Assembly: GCA_016718875.1 (NCBI GenBank) | Contig: JADKBL010000009.1 | Span: 61,227-125,226 of the forward strand | Reading direction: 5' to 3' | Length of the DNA: 64,000 nucleotides | DNA from: Bacteroidota bacterium | GTDB taxonomy: Bacteria; Bacteroidota; Bacteroidia; Bacteroidales; VadinHA17 | Shown here: positions 54,590-64,000 of the stretch, in pieces | How the letters are laid out: each line of letters starts with the position of its first letter | Position numbering within the stretch: position 1 is the first letter of the stretch | The notes under the pieces: generated by a model | Database searches by the model: none | Told to the model about the DNA's origin: nothing | What the model saw: the letters and a program-made list of their open reading frames with translations, nothing else | Position numbers and translations under genes: made by a program

Positions 54590-54738
54590 CAAAAATAGAA
54601 TACCATCCTGGGAGGGGCCAGTGGTGGGTTAAATTTGTTTCAGGTTTCAAGTTCCAAGTAAGTAACTGATCACCGATTACCCTTCAAGATTTTGCCAAAT
54701 CAACTCTTTGATGTAATTTCGGGCTTTTAATTTTGCCG

Positions 54739-55602
54739 ATGCAAAAGAAGACTGAGCTGATACTAAACAAAGACGGAAGCATTTTCCACCTGAACCTGCT
54801 TCCGGAGGATATTTCACATAAAATAATAATCGTTGGAGATCCTGGTCGTGTAGAAATGATTGGGACACTCTTTTCTGAAATAAGAGTACGAAAAGAAAAC
54901 CGGGAGTTCAAAACTATAACCGGGACTTTTGACAATCAGGAGATAACTGTGATTTCTTCAGGGATTGGCACAGATAATATTGATATCCTGCTTAATGAGC
55001 TTGATGCACTTGTAAATATTGATCTTGGGACCGGAATGCCAAAAGAAGAACTAACCTCTTTAACAATTATCAGACTGGGTACTTCAGGAGGGTTGAGAAA
55101 TGATGTTCCGGCAGGATCGTATGTACTTACTGAAATCGCTATTGGATTTGACGGACTTCTACACTTCTACGAAGGCTATGATTGGATTCTTGATACTGAA
55201 CTTTCAGATTTTCTGACGATGTATCTTGAGTGGCCCGATACCCTCTCCTATCCATATGCAGTGAATGCCAATAAGGAACTGGTTCAGCTTTTCAGTAATG
55301 AAGGATATAAGAAAGAAGCTACAATTTCAGCACCTGGATTTTATGCTCCTCAGGGCAGGAAGCTTCGTCTTGAAACGTTTGATCATGAGATCAATGAGAA
55401 ACTGGCTGTATTCGAGTTCAGGGGAAAAGTGATTTGTAATTATGAGATGGAGAGTTCGGCTATTTACGGATTATCAGCACTTTTGGGTCACAGAGCACTG
55501 ACAATATGCCTGGTAATTGGTAACAGGGTTACAGGAGAGTTTGTCCAGGATTACAAGCCGATGATGAAGGATCTGGCATTAAAAGTGCTGAGAACAATTT
55601 GA
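54739..55602 (+). CDS. Nucleoside phosphorylase (PNP/UDP family)
   Basis: The 287-residue enzyme shows the phosphate loop V-G-D-P-G-R-V, S-S-G-I-G-T-D-N and R-L-G-T-S-G-G, and the nucleoside-binding N-Y-E-M-E-S-S-A-I-Y. It is closest in pattern to the uridine phosphorylase branch, which splits nucleosides to base and ribose-1-phosphate for salvage, but purine specificity cannot be excluded. The ATG at 54739 is preferred over a TTG at 54733. Confidence 0.88.
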   Translation: MQKKTELILNKDGSIFHLNLLPEDISHKIIIVGDPGRVEMIGTLFSEIRVRKENREFKTITGTFDNQEITVISSGIGTDNIDILLNELDALVNIDLGTGMPKEELTSLTIIRLGTSGGLRNDVPAGSYVLTEIAIGFDGLLHFYEGYDWILDTELSDFLTMYLEWPDTLSYPYAVNANKELVQLFSNEGYKKEATISAPGFYAPQGRKLRLETFDHEINEKLAVFEFRGKVICNYEMESSAIYGLSALLGHRALTICLVIGNRVTGEFVQDYKPMMKDLALKVLRTI

Positions 55603-55619
55603 TGTAGCGTTAAATGAAA

Positions 55620-55649
55620 TTGTGAAGGAAACTATTTTGAGTATATTTG
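55620..55649 (+). promoter_or_regulatory. Promoter of the Wzz-like gene
   Basis: TTG (55620-55622), a 19-nt spacer and TATATTTG (55642-55649) match the consensus; the ATG is 26 bp downstream. Confidence 0.5.
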
Positions 55650-55674
55650 TATAAACAAGTCAATATTTAGGAAT

Positions 55675-56643
55675 ATGTCTGAGAATACAACAAACAACAA
55701 TGTAAGGAATGACGAGATTGATCTGCTGGATCTGTTTAACAGAATGGGGAAAACTAATAAAAGGATGGATGGAAGCACTTGGAAAGCAATACTGATTTCG
55801 GTAGTGTTTTGGTGAGAGATGGTTGCCGCTGATAATAAGTATAGTTGCTGGAATTGGAATAGCCTATATGATGAAAAGCTCCACAACTCTGATTTATTCA
55901 GTCAGATATGGTTTAAAGAGCAATATAATTGAAAATTCAAATAATTTCATACATAAACAGGCTTCAGTCACTTAATATTGAGACACTCGCAAAAACATTA
56001 AATATTTCTGAAAAGACTGTAGATAATTTAATAAGGGTAGGTGCGTACTGGATAATTGATCTGAAAAAGACAAAATACCAGATAATGTAGACTACAAAAA
56101 TAGTCACGATATCTATGATACAACAAATATACGAATGCAGGACAGATTTGATATTCAGAGTTAAAAGATAAAATCACCTCAGGATCTTGAAAAAGTCAGG
56201 AAGGATAATTAACTATATAAACAGCAATAAATTTTCAAGAAAGAAACAAAGTTAGTTTAAGTCAGAATCAAGAATTATTGGTCAGACTTAACATTTATAT
56301 AAAGCAACTTGACAGTCTGCAAAAAGTGAAATACTTTGAGGAAACAAGAAAAAGAACTTCACAGACAGGAGGACAGATTGTATTTATGCAGGAACAGAAT
56401 ACACAATTGCTTTATAATGATATCTATGCATTATATTTAAGGAAGCAACACATTGAATCAGAGATGGAAATAAATAAAGGGATTGTAACTGTTTTGAGTG
56501 ATTTTACCGTCCCTACAACAAGAATAAACGGATTAGTTTTTTATGCTAAACAAGTTATTCCAATTATCCTCATTATTACTCTATTCTTCCTTATCATATT
56601 TGTCAATAGAAATAAACTAATTGATTTGTACAAAGAATATTAA
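55675..56643 (+). pseudogene. Wzz-like polysaccharide chain-length determinant, several frameshifts
   Basis: The start encodes N-D-E-I-D-L-L-D-L-F-N-R-M-G-K, the usual beginning of Bacteroidota Wzz proteins. The first membrane helix appears only by changing frame (S-I-V-A-G-I-G-I-A-Y-M-M-K). The last intact stretch (56278-56643) gives a coiled-coil region and the second membrane helix (Q-V-I-P-I-I-L-I-I-T-L-F-F-L). At least four indels lie between 55760 and 56280. Wzz proteins set the length of O-antigen or capsule chains. It points toward the polysaccharide genes on the other strand. Confidence 0.65.
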
Positions 56644-56998
56644 AATTCTAAAAATGTATAAGGTGGGAATTACATCTAGTTTAAACAAAATAAGTAATAA
56701 ATAGGGATAGTTTTTCTATGAAAATTTTAGGATTAAATAGATTATCTTAATTTTTTGTATCTCTTCTTAGTTAATAGTATCAGAATCTTGTGAGAATCTA
56801 TAAAATACTATAAAACTAATTATGCAAATTGGTTAATTACTAATTATTGATATAGATTCTTTGCTAAAATATTCTTTTTATTAATTTTCCAATACAATGA
56901 TTTTTTTAGAATTTAATTATCTCCTCCAAATTATCTATTATCGTTATAGAAGCATGCCTTCAAAATGAAATGTCCGCCAGATTTGGATGTCTATTTAG
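56644..56998. other. AT-rich intergenic region
   Basis: The 355 bp between the convergent Wzz-like and ligase genes are very AT-rich. I see no coding frame, tRNA or clear terminator hairpin in them. Confidence 0.5.
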
Positions 56999-58300
56999 TT
57001 AAAAATCTTTATGCCCATTTTTTGGTTTAATTAGGAGTAAAAAAGATATCAGAGAAAAGAAAGTTATGCCGGCCAATCTGTAAAGAATAGATTCGAAGAT
57101 AAAAAAAACTACAACTATTATACTAAATTGGATTAGCAAAAGATTTTGCGATTTAAAGGCGAAATAAAATAGTGTAAAAAGTATCATTAATAAAACCATC
57201 AAACTAATTATCCCTCCCTCTATTGCAGTCTCAAGAAACTGATTATGGGCGTTGTACTTATGTATAATCAGATCCTCTTTACCAATTATATTATATTCTT
57301 TCATCAATTCAACTCTTACATCACCTGTACCTACTCCTATTATTGGATGACTTTTTATTACATTAAAAGATGCTTTCCAAATATAGGTTCTGACATCATT
57401 TGATAGTACTTTTTTCAGTTTACCTTCCTTTGCATTATCAAGAATAATTCTGACTTTCTCATTAGAAGCTACTATTGTACCAAGAGTTACGGTTGTTATT
57501 ACAAAATACAAAATCCATTGTCTTCTCTTTCGATTCTTAAGTTTTACAAAAATATAAATCGGAATAGATATTACTAAAGTAAGAAAAGCAGAGCTCGAAG
57601 AAAGCAGGTATATTGAACATACCAATATTATTATTAGTATGAAATAAAATATTTTCTTTTAGGATTTATCGTAGGGAAAATAATATTTCCAACATTATAA
57701 AAGTGAAATTATAGCAAACATTGCTAAATATGACGGATGTTGAATACCTGCAAAGTAAGTACTATCAAGTAACTCATCCAGTACTCTTTAGTTGGCTGTG
57801 GATTGAATAATATATTCCAGTCAGAAATGGTAATTGATCTCTGTAAAGCAAAAAGAAACATAATACCAAATACAGAACAGTGGAAAAAGCAAAAGATCTT
57901 AACAAAAACGTTCTTCTATTTTCGATTTGTTCCCCAGGTGAGATAAATAATAGAGGAAATAATAAAATGAAGAATCGGCTGAAAACGATATTTATGCCAT
58001 TTTTAAAATTCTCTGAATAAATAAGTCCAGCAACTTGTAAAATAAAAAAATCCCAAATAATATGGCAGCTATAAAGGTAAGATTATTCTTTTTAATAGGG
58101 ATTTTCCGTCTGATGTTATTGAAATAGATTTCTATCAATCTTGAAATTGCCCATGCACCAACAAAAGGAGGAATGAACCAGGTATATAATGGAAGGAGAA
58201 CTATACAAATAGCAGCAAAAAAGAAAGAAAGTGATTCTACTTCAATTAACGATTTTATAAAATTAGATACGGGAGTTAGAAATATCATTTTAGAATCCAT
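56999..58300 (-). pseudogene. O-antigen ligase/polymerase (Wzy_C family), frameshifted
   Basis: The N-terminal frame (57992-58300) has two or three membrane helices. The C-terminal frame (56999-57625) has the Wzy_C pattern with S-H-P-I-I-G-V-G-T-G and H-N-Q-F-L-E-T-A-I-E-G-G followed by two more helices. The middle part can be read only by switching frames (for example F-A-G-I-Q-H-P-S-Y-L-A-M-F-A). The merged protein of about 430 residues would join or polymerise polysaccharide repeat units at the periplasmic side of the inner membrane. Confidence 0.65.
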
Positions 58301-58425
58301 TACTAAAAAGAGTTGAACTTAATTATCAGCCATTTATAACGTTTGTTTAGTGTAATAAGCTAGAATTAATAAATATAACAACCATTTGAATAATAAACCA
58401 GGGTTAAGAAGTCCAAAGAAAAGAA

Positions 58426-59425
58426 TTAAAATTGGGGTATATTAGATGACTTAAATGGGAACAGAGAATCTATTTTTCTAATCAGGATACTGTTTATTAC
58501 TATACAGGTCATAAAAGTTATTATGTATGAAACTTTGAATTTTTCAGATAGTAGTATCAGTGCAATAAAAACTACATTAACAACAATTGAGATCAAAACT
58601 GTTTTCTTATGAGAATATCCATGTTGAACTATCCTCTGATATCCATGTTTTTTATGAGCTTGACTTAACCTTTCATTGTTCCGCCAGCGTCTGTATAATG
58701 TTATTGTAGCATCAAACCAGAAGAGAGAGGATAAAATTAACCATCCAAAAATGTTAAAATCCATATTATTATTATAGAATATTCCTAAGATAAACGTAAT
58801 ATATCCAAGTTGGGTACTGCCAATATCCCCCATAAAGATTTTAGCTTTGGGCCAATTCCATAATAGGAAACCAATTATTGATGAAATAGTAAAATAAAAT
58901 TCGATCTTGAGTAATTATATAGCATCCGATGGCAATAGATATCGCTTCAACTGAAGCATACCCATCAATTCCATCTAAAAAATTATAGAGGTTTATGAAC
59001 CAGATTCCGCCAATAATAATTAAAATATTAACATAAAGAGGTATCTCAATTTTTAAATTATCAAAGTATAATAGTTTAAATCCTCCCAAGAAGTATAGAC
59101 CTGCAAATACAGTAACCAGTTGAAAAAGAATTCTGATCCAAGGCTTTATGGTATAAAGATCATCCAAAAAACTAATTATAGCAAGAAATGCACCTGATAT
59201 CAGTGCAAAGAATAACTCTGATTCAATAAGCTCAAATAGGTGCAGAAAACTAATACCCAAAAACCATGAAATAACAATAGCTAACCCTCCTCCTCTTGGA
59301 GTTGGTTCAGTATGTGAACTCCTCATGTTTGGTATGTCTAGTATTCTATTATACAAGGCAATTTTTCTAATAAAGTAAGTTCCAAGTGCAGAGACAAATA
59401 AAACTAAGATTACGATTATGGTCAT
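58426..59425 (-). pseudogene. MraY/WecA-family undecaprenyl-phosphate sugar-phosphate transferase, one frameshift
   Basis: Two frames give a multi-pass membrane protein of about 330 residues. Family motifs are all present: R-G-G-G-L-A, F-L-D-D-L-Y, N-F-L-D-G-I-D-G-Y-A, F-M-G-D-I-G-S and the late basic loop H-K-K-H-G-Y-Q-R. The shift lies near 58895 in a T-rich stretch, after which I-I-G-F-L-L-W-N-W-P-K-A-K resumes the protein. The enzyme starts repeat-unit synthesis by loading a sugar phosphate on the lipid carrier. It lies next to L-FucNAc genes. Confidence 0.75.
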
Positions 59426-59472
59426 AGAATTCTTATCACGAGTATTGTCTATAATAATTTCTCAGAGATATC

Positions 59473-60600
59473 TTAAACATTTTTTCTCCACACATTTTGG
59501 TTTATGTAATCGATATAACTAACTACTAAACGAACAACTTTAATTGAAAAGTTGTCAACATCATAATCACTTACTATTTTCGTTACTCTTTTTTCATAAG
59601 AGAATTGTTTGGTAACAATATCAATTGACTGCAGAATTCTCTCTCTCTTTAATCCACTCATTATCAAGGTTCCTTCATCCATTCCCTCAGGACGTTCATG
59701 CGCTTGCCGTATAGTAATGGCAGGGAAGTTTAGAATTGAAGATTCTTCTGTAATGGTACCACTATCTGAAATCACACAATATGAATTTTTCTGCAGTTTA
59801 TTATAGTCAAAAAATCCAAGTGGTTTCAAAAATTGAATCATAGGATCTATGTCTCCTCTTCTTAGACTTTCAAGTTTCTTTCTTGTTCTTGGATGGGTTG
59901 ACACAATGACAGGATACTTATACATCAAGACTATAGCATTAAGTGAATCCAATAAATCATTGAAATTCTCCTCTGAATCTATATTTTCCTCCCGGTGTGC
60001 ACTCACAATAAAGTATCTCTTAGGTTCAAGATTTAACCTATTCATAACATCCGATGATTCAATGCTATTTGAATGAAAATCAAGTATCTCCTTCATTGGC
60101 GAACCAGTTTTAATAATTGTATCTGGTCTGATACCTTCCGCAAGAAGATATCGTCTGGCATGCTCCGTAATGGGAAAATTTATATCACTAAGATGGTCTA
60201 AAACTTTTCTATTCAGTTCTTCGGGTACTCGCTGATCGAAACATCTGTTACCTGCTTCAAAATGGAAAACAGGAATTTTTCTTCTTTTTGCAGGTATTAC
60301 GGACAAACAACTATTTGTATCGCCGTATAACATAAGAGCGTCTGGGTTTTCAGCTTCGAATACAGTATCAGACTTAGATATTATATTACCGATTGTTGAA
60401 GCGACACTCTTTTCAGCAACCTCAAGAAAATAATCTGGTCTTTTAACACCTAAATTCTCAAAAAAAACCTCATTTAATTCATAATCATAATTTTGTCCGG
60501 TATGAACCAAAACATGATTAACATATTTGCTCATTTCATGAATAACCATGCCTCATTTAATTATCTCAGGCCGGGTCCCAACAATTGTCATTATTTTCAT
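59473..60600 (-). CDS. fnlC: UDP-N-acetyl-L-fucosamine synthase (2-epimerase), N-terminus disturbed
   Basis: The protein belongs to the UDP-GlcNAc 2-epimerase fold but shows the FnlC/CapG pattern: V-H-T-G-Q-N-Y-D-Y-E-L-N-E, A-G-N-R-C-F-D-Q-R-V-P-E-E-L-N-R and S-A-H-R-E-E-N. FnlC makes the final epimerisation to UDP-L-FucNAc. The natural start is the ATG at 60600 (M-K-I-M-T-I-V-G-T-R-P-E-I-I-K). Directly after this comes a TGA where the family has L-S; deleting one G and adding one T restores it. Without that correction the frame starts at 60549 and lacks the nucleotide-binding loop. Confidence 0.82.
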
Positions 60601-60731
60601 AGCTAATTAATTTTCATAATAATAGCCAATTCCAAAAACCTCATCGGATTTTTTAGTTTCATTTATATGGCAGGATATTTTACACTGTTACAATAGTGCA
60701 CTATTGAGTTTTATTTAACTTCTTTTTGCTT

Positions 60732-61745
60732 TTAGGCTAAATTGCTTTTAATAAAATCAAGTTCTAACAAAAGATTTCTTACTTGTTCAAAAATTAAGTC
60801 GCACTGTGTTTTGCGAATTATAATCATCCAGGCTGGAAGTACTAATATCTCCATTTTCAAAATATTGCTCATAATTTAGATCTCTATTATCTGCAGGTAT
60901 ACGATAGAACTCTCCCATATCAATTGCCTTTGACATTTCCTCCCTATTACAAAGAGATTCATATAACTTTTCACCATGTCTTGTTCCTATTATTTTAATA
61001 TTATTGGAAGCATTAAAAATACTTTTTAATGCCAATGCAATATCTTCAATTGTAGCTGCTGGTGCCTTTTGAACAAATATATCGCCCGGACTAGCGTTAT
61101 TAAATGCGAATTCAACTAGATTTATAGATTCTGGTAATGACATCATAAATCTTGTCATATTCAGGTCGGTATAGTAATTGGTTTGTTTTCCTTTATTTGC
61201 CTAACAAATAATGGGATAACTGAACCTCGTGATGCCATTACATTCCCATACCTTGTACCACAGAAAACACCAATTTTCGGATCAAGTAATCGGGATTTAG
61301 CAATCATTATTTTTTCCATCAAAGCCTTGGAAATTCCCATAACATTTATAGGATAGACTGCCTTGTCAGTACTCAAAACAACTACTCTTTTTACTTTGTT
61401 TCTGAATGCTGATTCTAGCACGTTATCAGCACCAATAATATTTGTCTGTACAGCCTCCATGGGATAAAATTCACATGAAGGAACCTGTTTTAAAGCTGCA
61501 GCATGGAAAACGTAATCACACCAAACATAGCCTGATTAATACTATCAAAATTTCGTACATCACCTATGTAGAATTTTTAATTTATCATTTTGATAGTGCT
61601 GTCGCATATCATCCTGCTTCTTCTCATCACGGCTGAATATTCGAATTTCCATAAATCCAGTTAGCAAATATTTCGTAAAACAGCGTTTCCAAATGATCCT
61701 GTCCCTCCTGTTATTAATAAAACTTTTGTCAGAATACTTATTCAT
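60732..61745 (-). pseudogene. fnlA: UDP-GlcNAc 4,6-dehydratase/5-epimerase (CapE type), many indels
   Basis: Merging frames gives a complete CapE/FnlA protein of about 335 residues. It contains L-L-I-T-G-G-T-G-S-F-G, R-D-E-K-K-Q-D-D-M-R, H-A-A-A-L-K-Q-V-P, S-T-D-K-A-V-Y-P-I-N, Q-K-A-P-A-A-T and R-I-P-A-D-N-R-D-L-N-Y, ending L-E-L-D-F-I-K-S-N-L-A. At least five single-base indels are needed. This enzyme opens the UDP-L-FucNAc route. FnlB (4-reductase) would normally lie between fnlA and fnlC, but there is no room for it here. Confidence 0.75.
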
Positions 61746-61904
61746 AGTTACAGCAACTAATAAATTGTTAATTTATCCATTCTATTAATTATATTTAATA
61801 TATTCTATACTTAAATAATCTTTGTCAAATATTTTCATTAATATATTATAATACTAATTAGTTTATAAAGAATGTTTTAGCATAATCAAAATAATTTCAC
61901 AAAA

Positions 61905-62699
61905 TCACAAAATTTTATTAGTCCTATATCTGAAATAATTCTTTTTTTTATTATCAATGCTAATCTTGTAAGCGAGAACCATTTTTTTGACTCCCTCCTC
62001 TGATGTATATGGTGGCTTAAAACCAAGCTTTGTAGGGTCTCTTGATTGTCTGATTCAAAAGATCCATAGAGGCTGTTGATTACACCGGAAAAAAAATGAT
62101 ACAATTCTAACAAAGACATCAGGAATCTTGAAAAATATAGTCCTCTTGTCTAAGTACTTTGAAATATAATTAACTAATTCAGTTGTAGATAATGGCTTTT
62201 CATCCATTGCTATAAAAACTCCATTTGCTTCAATCTCAATAATACGATCAATAAAAGCAACAAGATTTTCCACAAAAGTGTAGCACCTGTTATTGTTCAG
62301 TTTCCCAAAAGGCAATACAGGCATTTTGTTAACAAGTCGTAATAAACTGAGCATATTTGCCTTAACTCCAATGCCATAAACTAAAGGTGTCCGAATAATT
62401 GCTACCTTAAAATTCACCGCTTCTAATTTAGCCAGCCCTATTTCAGCTTCATATTTGCTTTGACCATATGCATCATTTGGCAAACAGGGTGATTTTTCAT
62501 TAATTTTAACAGGATGTATTAACTTACCATATACTTTAAAGGTGCTTAGAAAAATAAATTGTTTAACACCTGCATTTTTTGCATTTTCTGCAACTTGCAG
62601 AGAAAGATCCCGGTTAACTTTATAATATTCTTCTGCGGGAGTTTTTTTTGATTGATGAAAAAATATAGAACTGAGAAATTTAATATTAAAGATTCTCAT
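61905..62699 (-). pseudogene. SDR-family NAD-dependent epimerase/dehydratase, N-terminus missing
   Basis: The protein enters the family at K-K-T-P-A-E-E-Y-Y-K-V-N-R-D and has F-L-S-T-F-K-V-Y-G, the catalytic Y-G-Q-S-K-Y-E-A-E and R-T-P-L-V-Y-G. The nucleotide-binding Rossmann part (about 85 residues with the G-x-x-G-x-x-G motif) is absent: upstream DNA is directly the end of the glycosyltransferase. A T8 run near 62095 shifts the frame before the C-terminal part (Y-G-S-F-E-S-D-N-Q-E). In similar loci this type of SDR accompanies the MraY-type transferase. As read it cannot be functional. Confidence 0.65.
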
Positions 62700-63911
62700 G
62701 ATGCAACTCTGAATAGGTTTTTTCAAACTTCTTAAATAAATCAGAACGATTGAAAGTTTCAGTGCAATATTTTTTGGCATTTTCTCCCATTTTTTGGAGA
62801 AGGATATTGTCAGAACAATAGAGTCTTTCAACATTTTTAGCCAATTGTTTATAGTCCCCAGCATTGCAGGAAAATCCTGCATTTGCATCCTCTATTATTG
62901 ATGCACCTTCTCCATTCAGCATCCCAAGGACGGGTTTGCCAAAAGCCAGATACGATTGTATTTTATTAGGAACAGTAAGACTGAACACATTTGAATCTTT
63001 TAAGGTTACAAGCATTGCATCACAATGGAAGAAAAAATTAGGCATTTCTGTTGGGGGAAAACTTCCTAGAATATGAAAAACAGATTTCAATCCTAACCTT
63101 TTCACTTCTTCCTGTAACCAATCCTTCTTTCGACCATCCCCAAGGATTATCCATTGTATATTTTGATTACTTTTAATAAATTAGCTGTCATTAGAATAGA
63201 GTCAAAATCCTGTGCCTCTCCGATGTTACCTGCAAACATTATTTTAAAACCTGCCGGCATTAAACCTGAATATCTTTCTTTGTCGATTTTTGTATTAAGG
63301 TAAATTTCTTCAGGCCAATTCGGGAAATATACAATTCTTGAAGTACTTATTTTTTTCTGACAAATTGATCCTGCAAAAGACATTGAGGATATAAAAATCT
63401 TATCAGATTTTTTATAAATATAACTAACAAGTTTATTTAAAGTTCCTAATAAAAATCTATTATTAATCATTCCAGCAGCTTGAACAGTTTCAGGCCAAAG
63501 ATCCTGAACCCAGAAGAATAAAGGGATTTCAAATTTCCATTTTAATACGATTGCAGGAATCCCAACCGTTACGGGAGACGGTTCATAAACAAAAACTACA
63601 TCAAACTTTCCTCTAACCCTGAAGAGAGCTGTAAAACACGAAAAAAAAGCGAAAGAGAAATAGTTAAGAAATAGTCTTACCCCATTACTTTTTCCACGTG
63701 TGAATAAAGGAGATCTGATTACTTCAATACCTTCGTAGAATTCAGTTCTTTTATTTAAAAACTTATATCCATTAAAGAAATTACCGGACGGGTAATTTGG
63801 TTTCCCGGTAAGTACTGTGATATGATGACCTAATTTCTTCATTCCCAGTGCAAAATCATTAATTTTGAAATTCTCAGGCCAGAAATATTGAGTTACAATA
63901 AGAATCCTCAT
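62686..63911 (-). pseudogene. wbuB: GT4 glycosyltransferase, WbuB-like, one frameshift
   Basis: The N-terminal frame (63147-63911) begins M-R-I-L-I-V-T-Q-Y-F-W-P-E-N-F-K-I-N-D and contains L-T-G-K-P-N-Y-P-S-G and W-V-Q-D-L-W-P-E-T, typical of WbuB transferases that add L-FucNAc. The second frame (62686-63105) supplies the donor-binding half with A-F-G-K-P-V-L-G-M-L-N-G-E-G. The shift lies near 63170-63180 (A/T-rich), after which W-I-I-L-G-D-G-R-K-K continues the protein. The merged length of about 408 residues is normal. Confidence 0.75.
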
Positions 63912-63916
63912 AAAAA

Positions 63917-64000
63917 TCAGAAATTATATCTGTATAGATCCATGTTTTTATCCATAAATTTCTTCAATTCAGTCAGCATATCACTGTAGGAAGGTACTCT
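63917..64000 (-). CDS. 3' end of an unidentified gene
   Basis: The minus strand is open from the window edge to a TGA at 63917-63919, giving a 27-residue tail rich in lysine and aromatic residues (M-D-K-N-M-D-L-Y-R-Y-N-F at the end). It stops 5 bp before the glycosyltransferase start, so it is probably part of the same operon. The fragment is too short to name. Confidence 0.5.
   Translation of the reverse strand, partial: RVPSYSDMLTELKKFMDKNMDLYRYNF

Noticed and set aside
61886..62119. Separate 77-codon minus-strand gene
   Set aside because: Its middle part is the C-terminal end of the SDR read partly in a shifted frame; it is not an independent gene.

Overview
The window reads as a chromosomal segment of a member of the Bacteroidota, most likely Bacteroidales or Marinilabiliales. 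The evidence is the family content (BtuG-type surface lipoprotein, DUF4369/DUF5106 TlpA-like protein, DUF349 and DUF4293 proteins, ComB, a two-gene PyrBI) and repeated matches to the phylum-specific promoter (-33 TTTG, about 19-20 nt, -7 TAnnTTTG). Shine-Dalgarno sequences are weak, as expected for the phylum. Base composition is AT-rich, and visibly richer from about 55.6 kb onward.

Layout. 0-2.2 kb: end of an alpha/beta hydrolase, an M50 membrane protease, type II pantothenate kinase and tRNA-Arg(UCU). 2.3-6.8 kb: an AraC-type regulator followed by two tandem aconitase-superfamily dehydratases, each fusing a LeuC-like and a LeuD-like part. 6.9-7.2 kb: a structured non-coding RNA with a long closing stem and a U-tail. 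7.3-12.6 kb: BioG-like esterase, YihY membrane protein, ComB, a family 2 glycosyltransferase and a TlpA-like thioredoxin protein. 12.6-19.3 kb: a complete vitamin B12 uptake operon (btuB-btuG-btuF-btuC-btuD) behind a textbook promoter and a cobalamin riboswitch. 19.3-28.8 kb: a two-domain transglutaminase-like lipoprotein split by a frameshift at an A7 tract, a LacI regulator, YidC with a TPR-like N-terminal insert, PyrG and a DUF349 protein.

29-38.8 kb holds the most interesting region. A C39-peptidase ABC exporter and its HlyD partner, an ECF-like sigma factor, a membrane-anchored TPR-CHAT protease, a membrane TPR/anti-sigma-like protein and a sensorless histidine kinase surround a tiny gene at 36731-36865. 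That gene encodes a 44-residue double-glycine leader peptide with a 15-residue proline-rich core. I infer a peptide secretion or signalling system that couples a GG-leader peptide to a caspase-like CHAT protease.

38.9-55.6 kb: a broken TPR/PD40/OmpA protein, QueE, alkaline phosphatase, a frameshifted 5'-nucleotidase, NamZ, a Cpn10-like protein, a frameshifted YigZ, PyrB-PyrI, a 9-nt periodic repeat, a DUF4293 protein, an RND efflux operon and a nucleoside phosphorylase. 55.6-64 kb: a surface polysaccharide locus (Wzz, O-antigen ligase, MraY/WecA-type transferase, FnlC, FnlA, an SDR, a WbuB-like glycosyltransferase) consistent with UDP-N-acetyl-L-fucosamine synthesis. Almost every gene there is interrupted by small indels while the merged frames read as well-conserved proteins. 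This looks more like poor local consensus accuracy than true gene decay, although one missing N-terminus in the SDR may be a real deletion or a misassembly.
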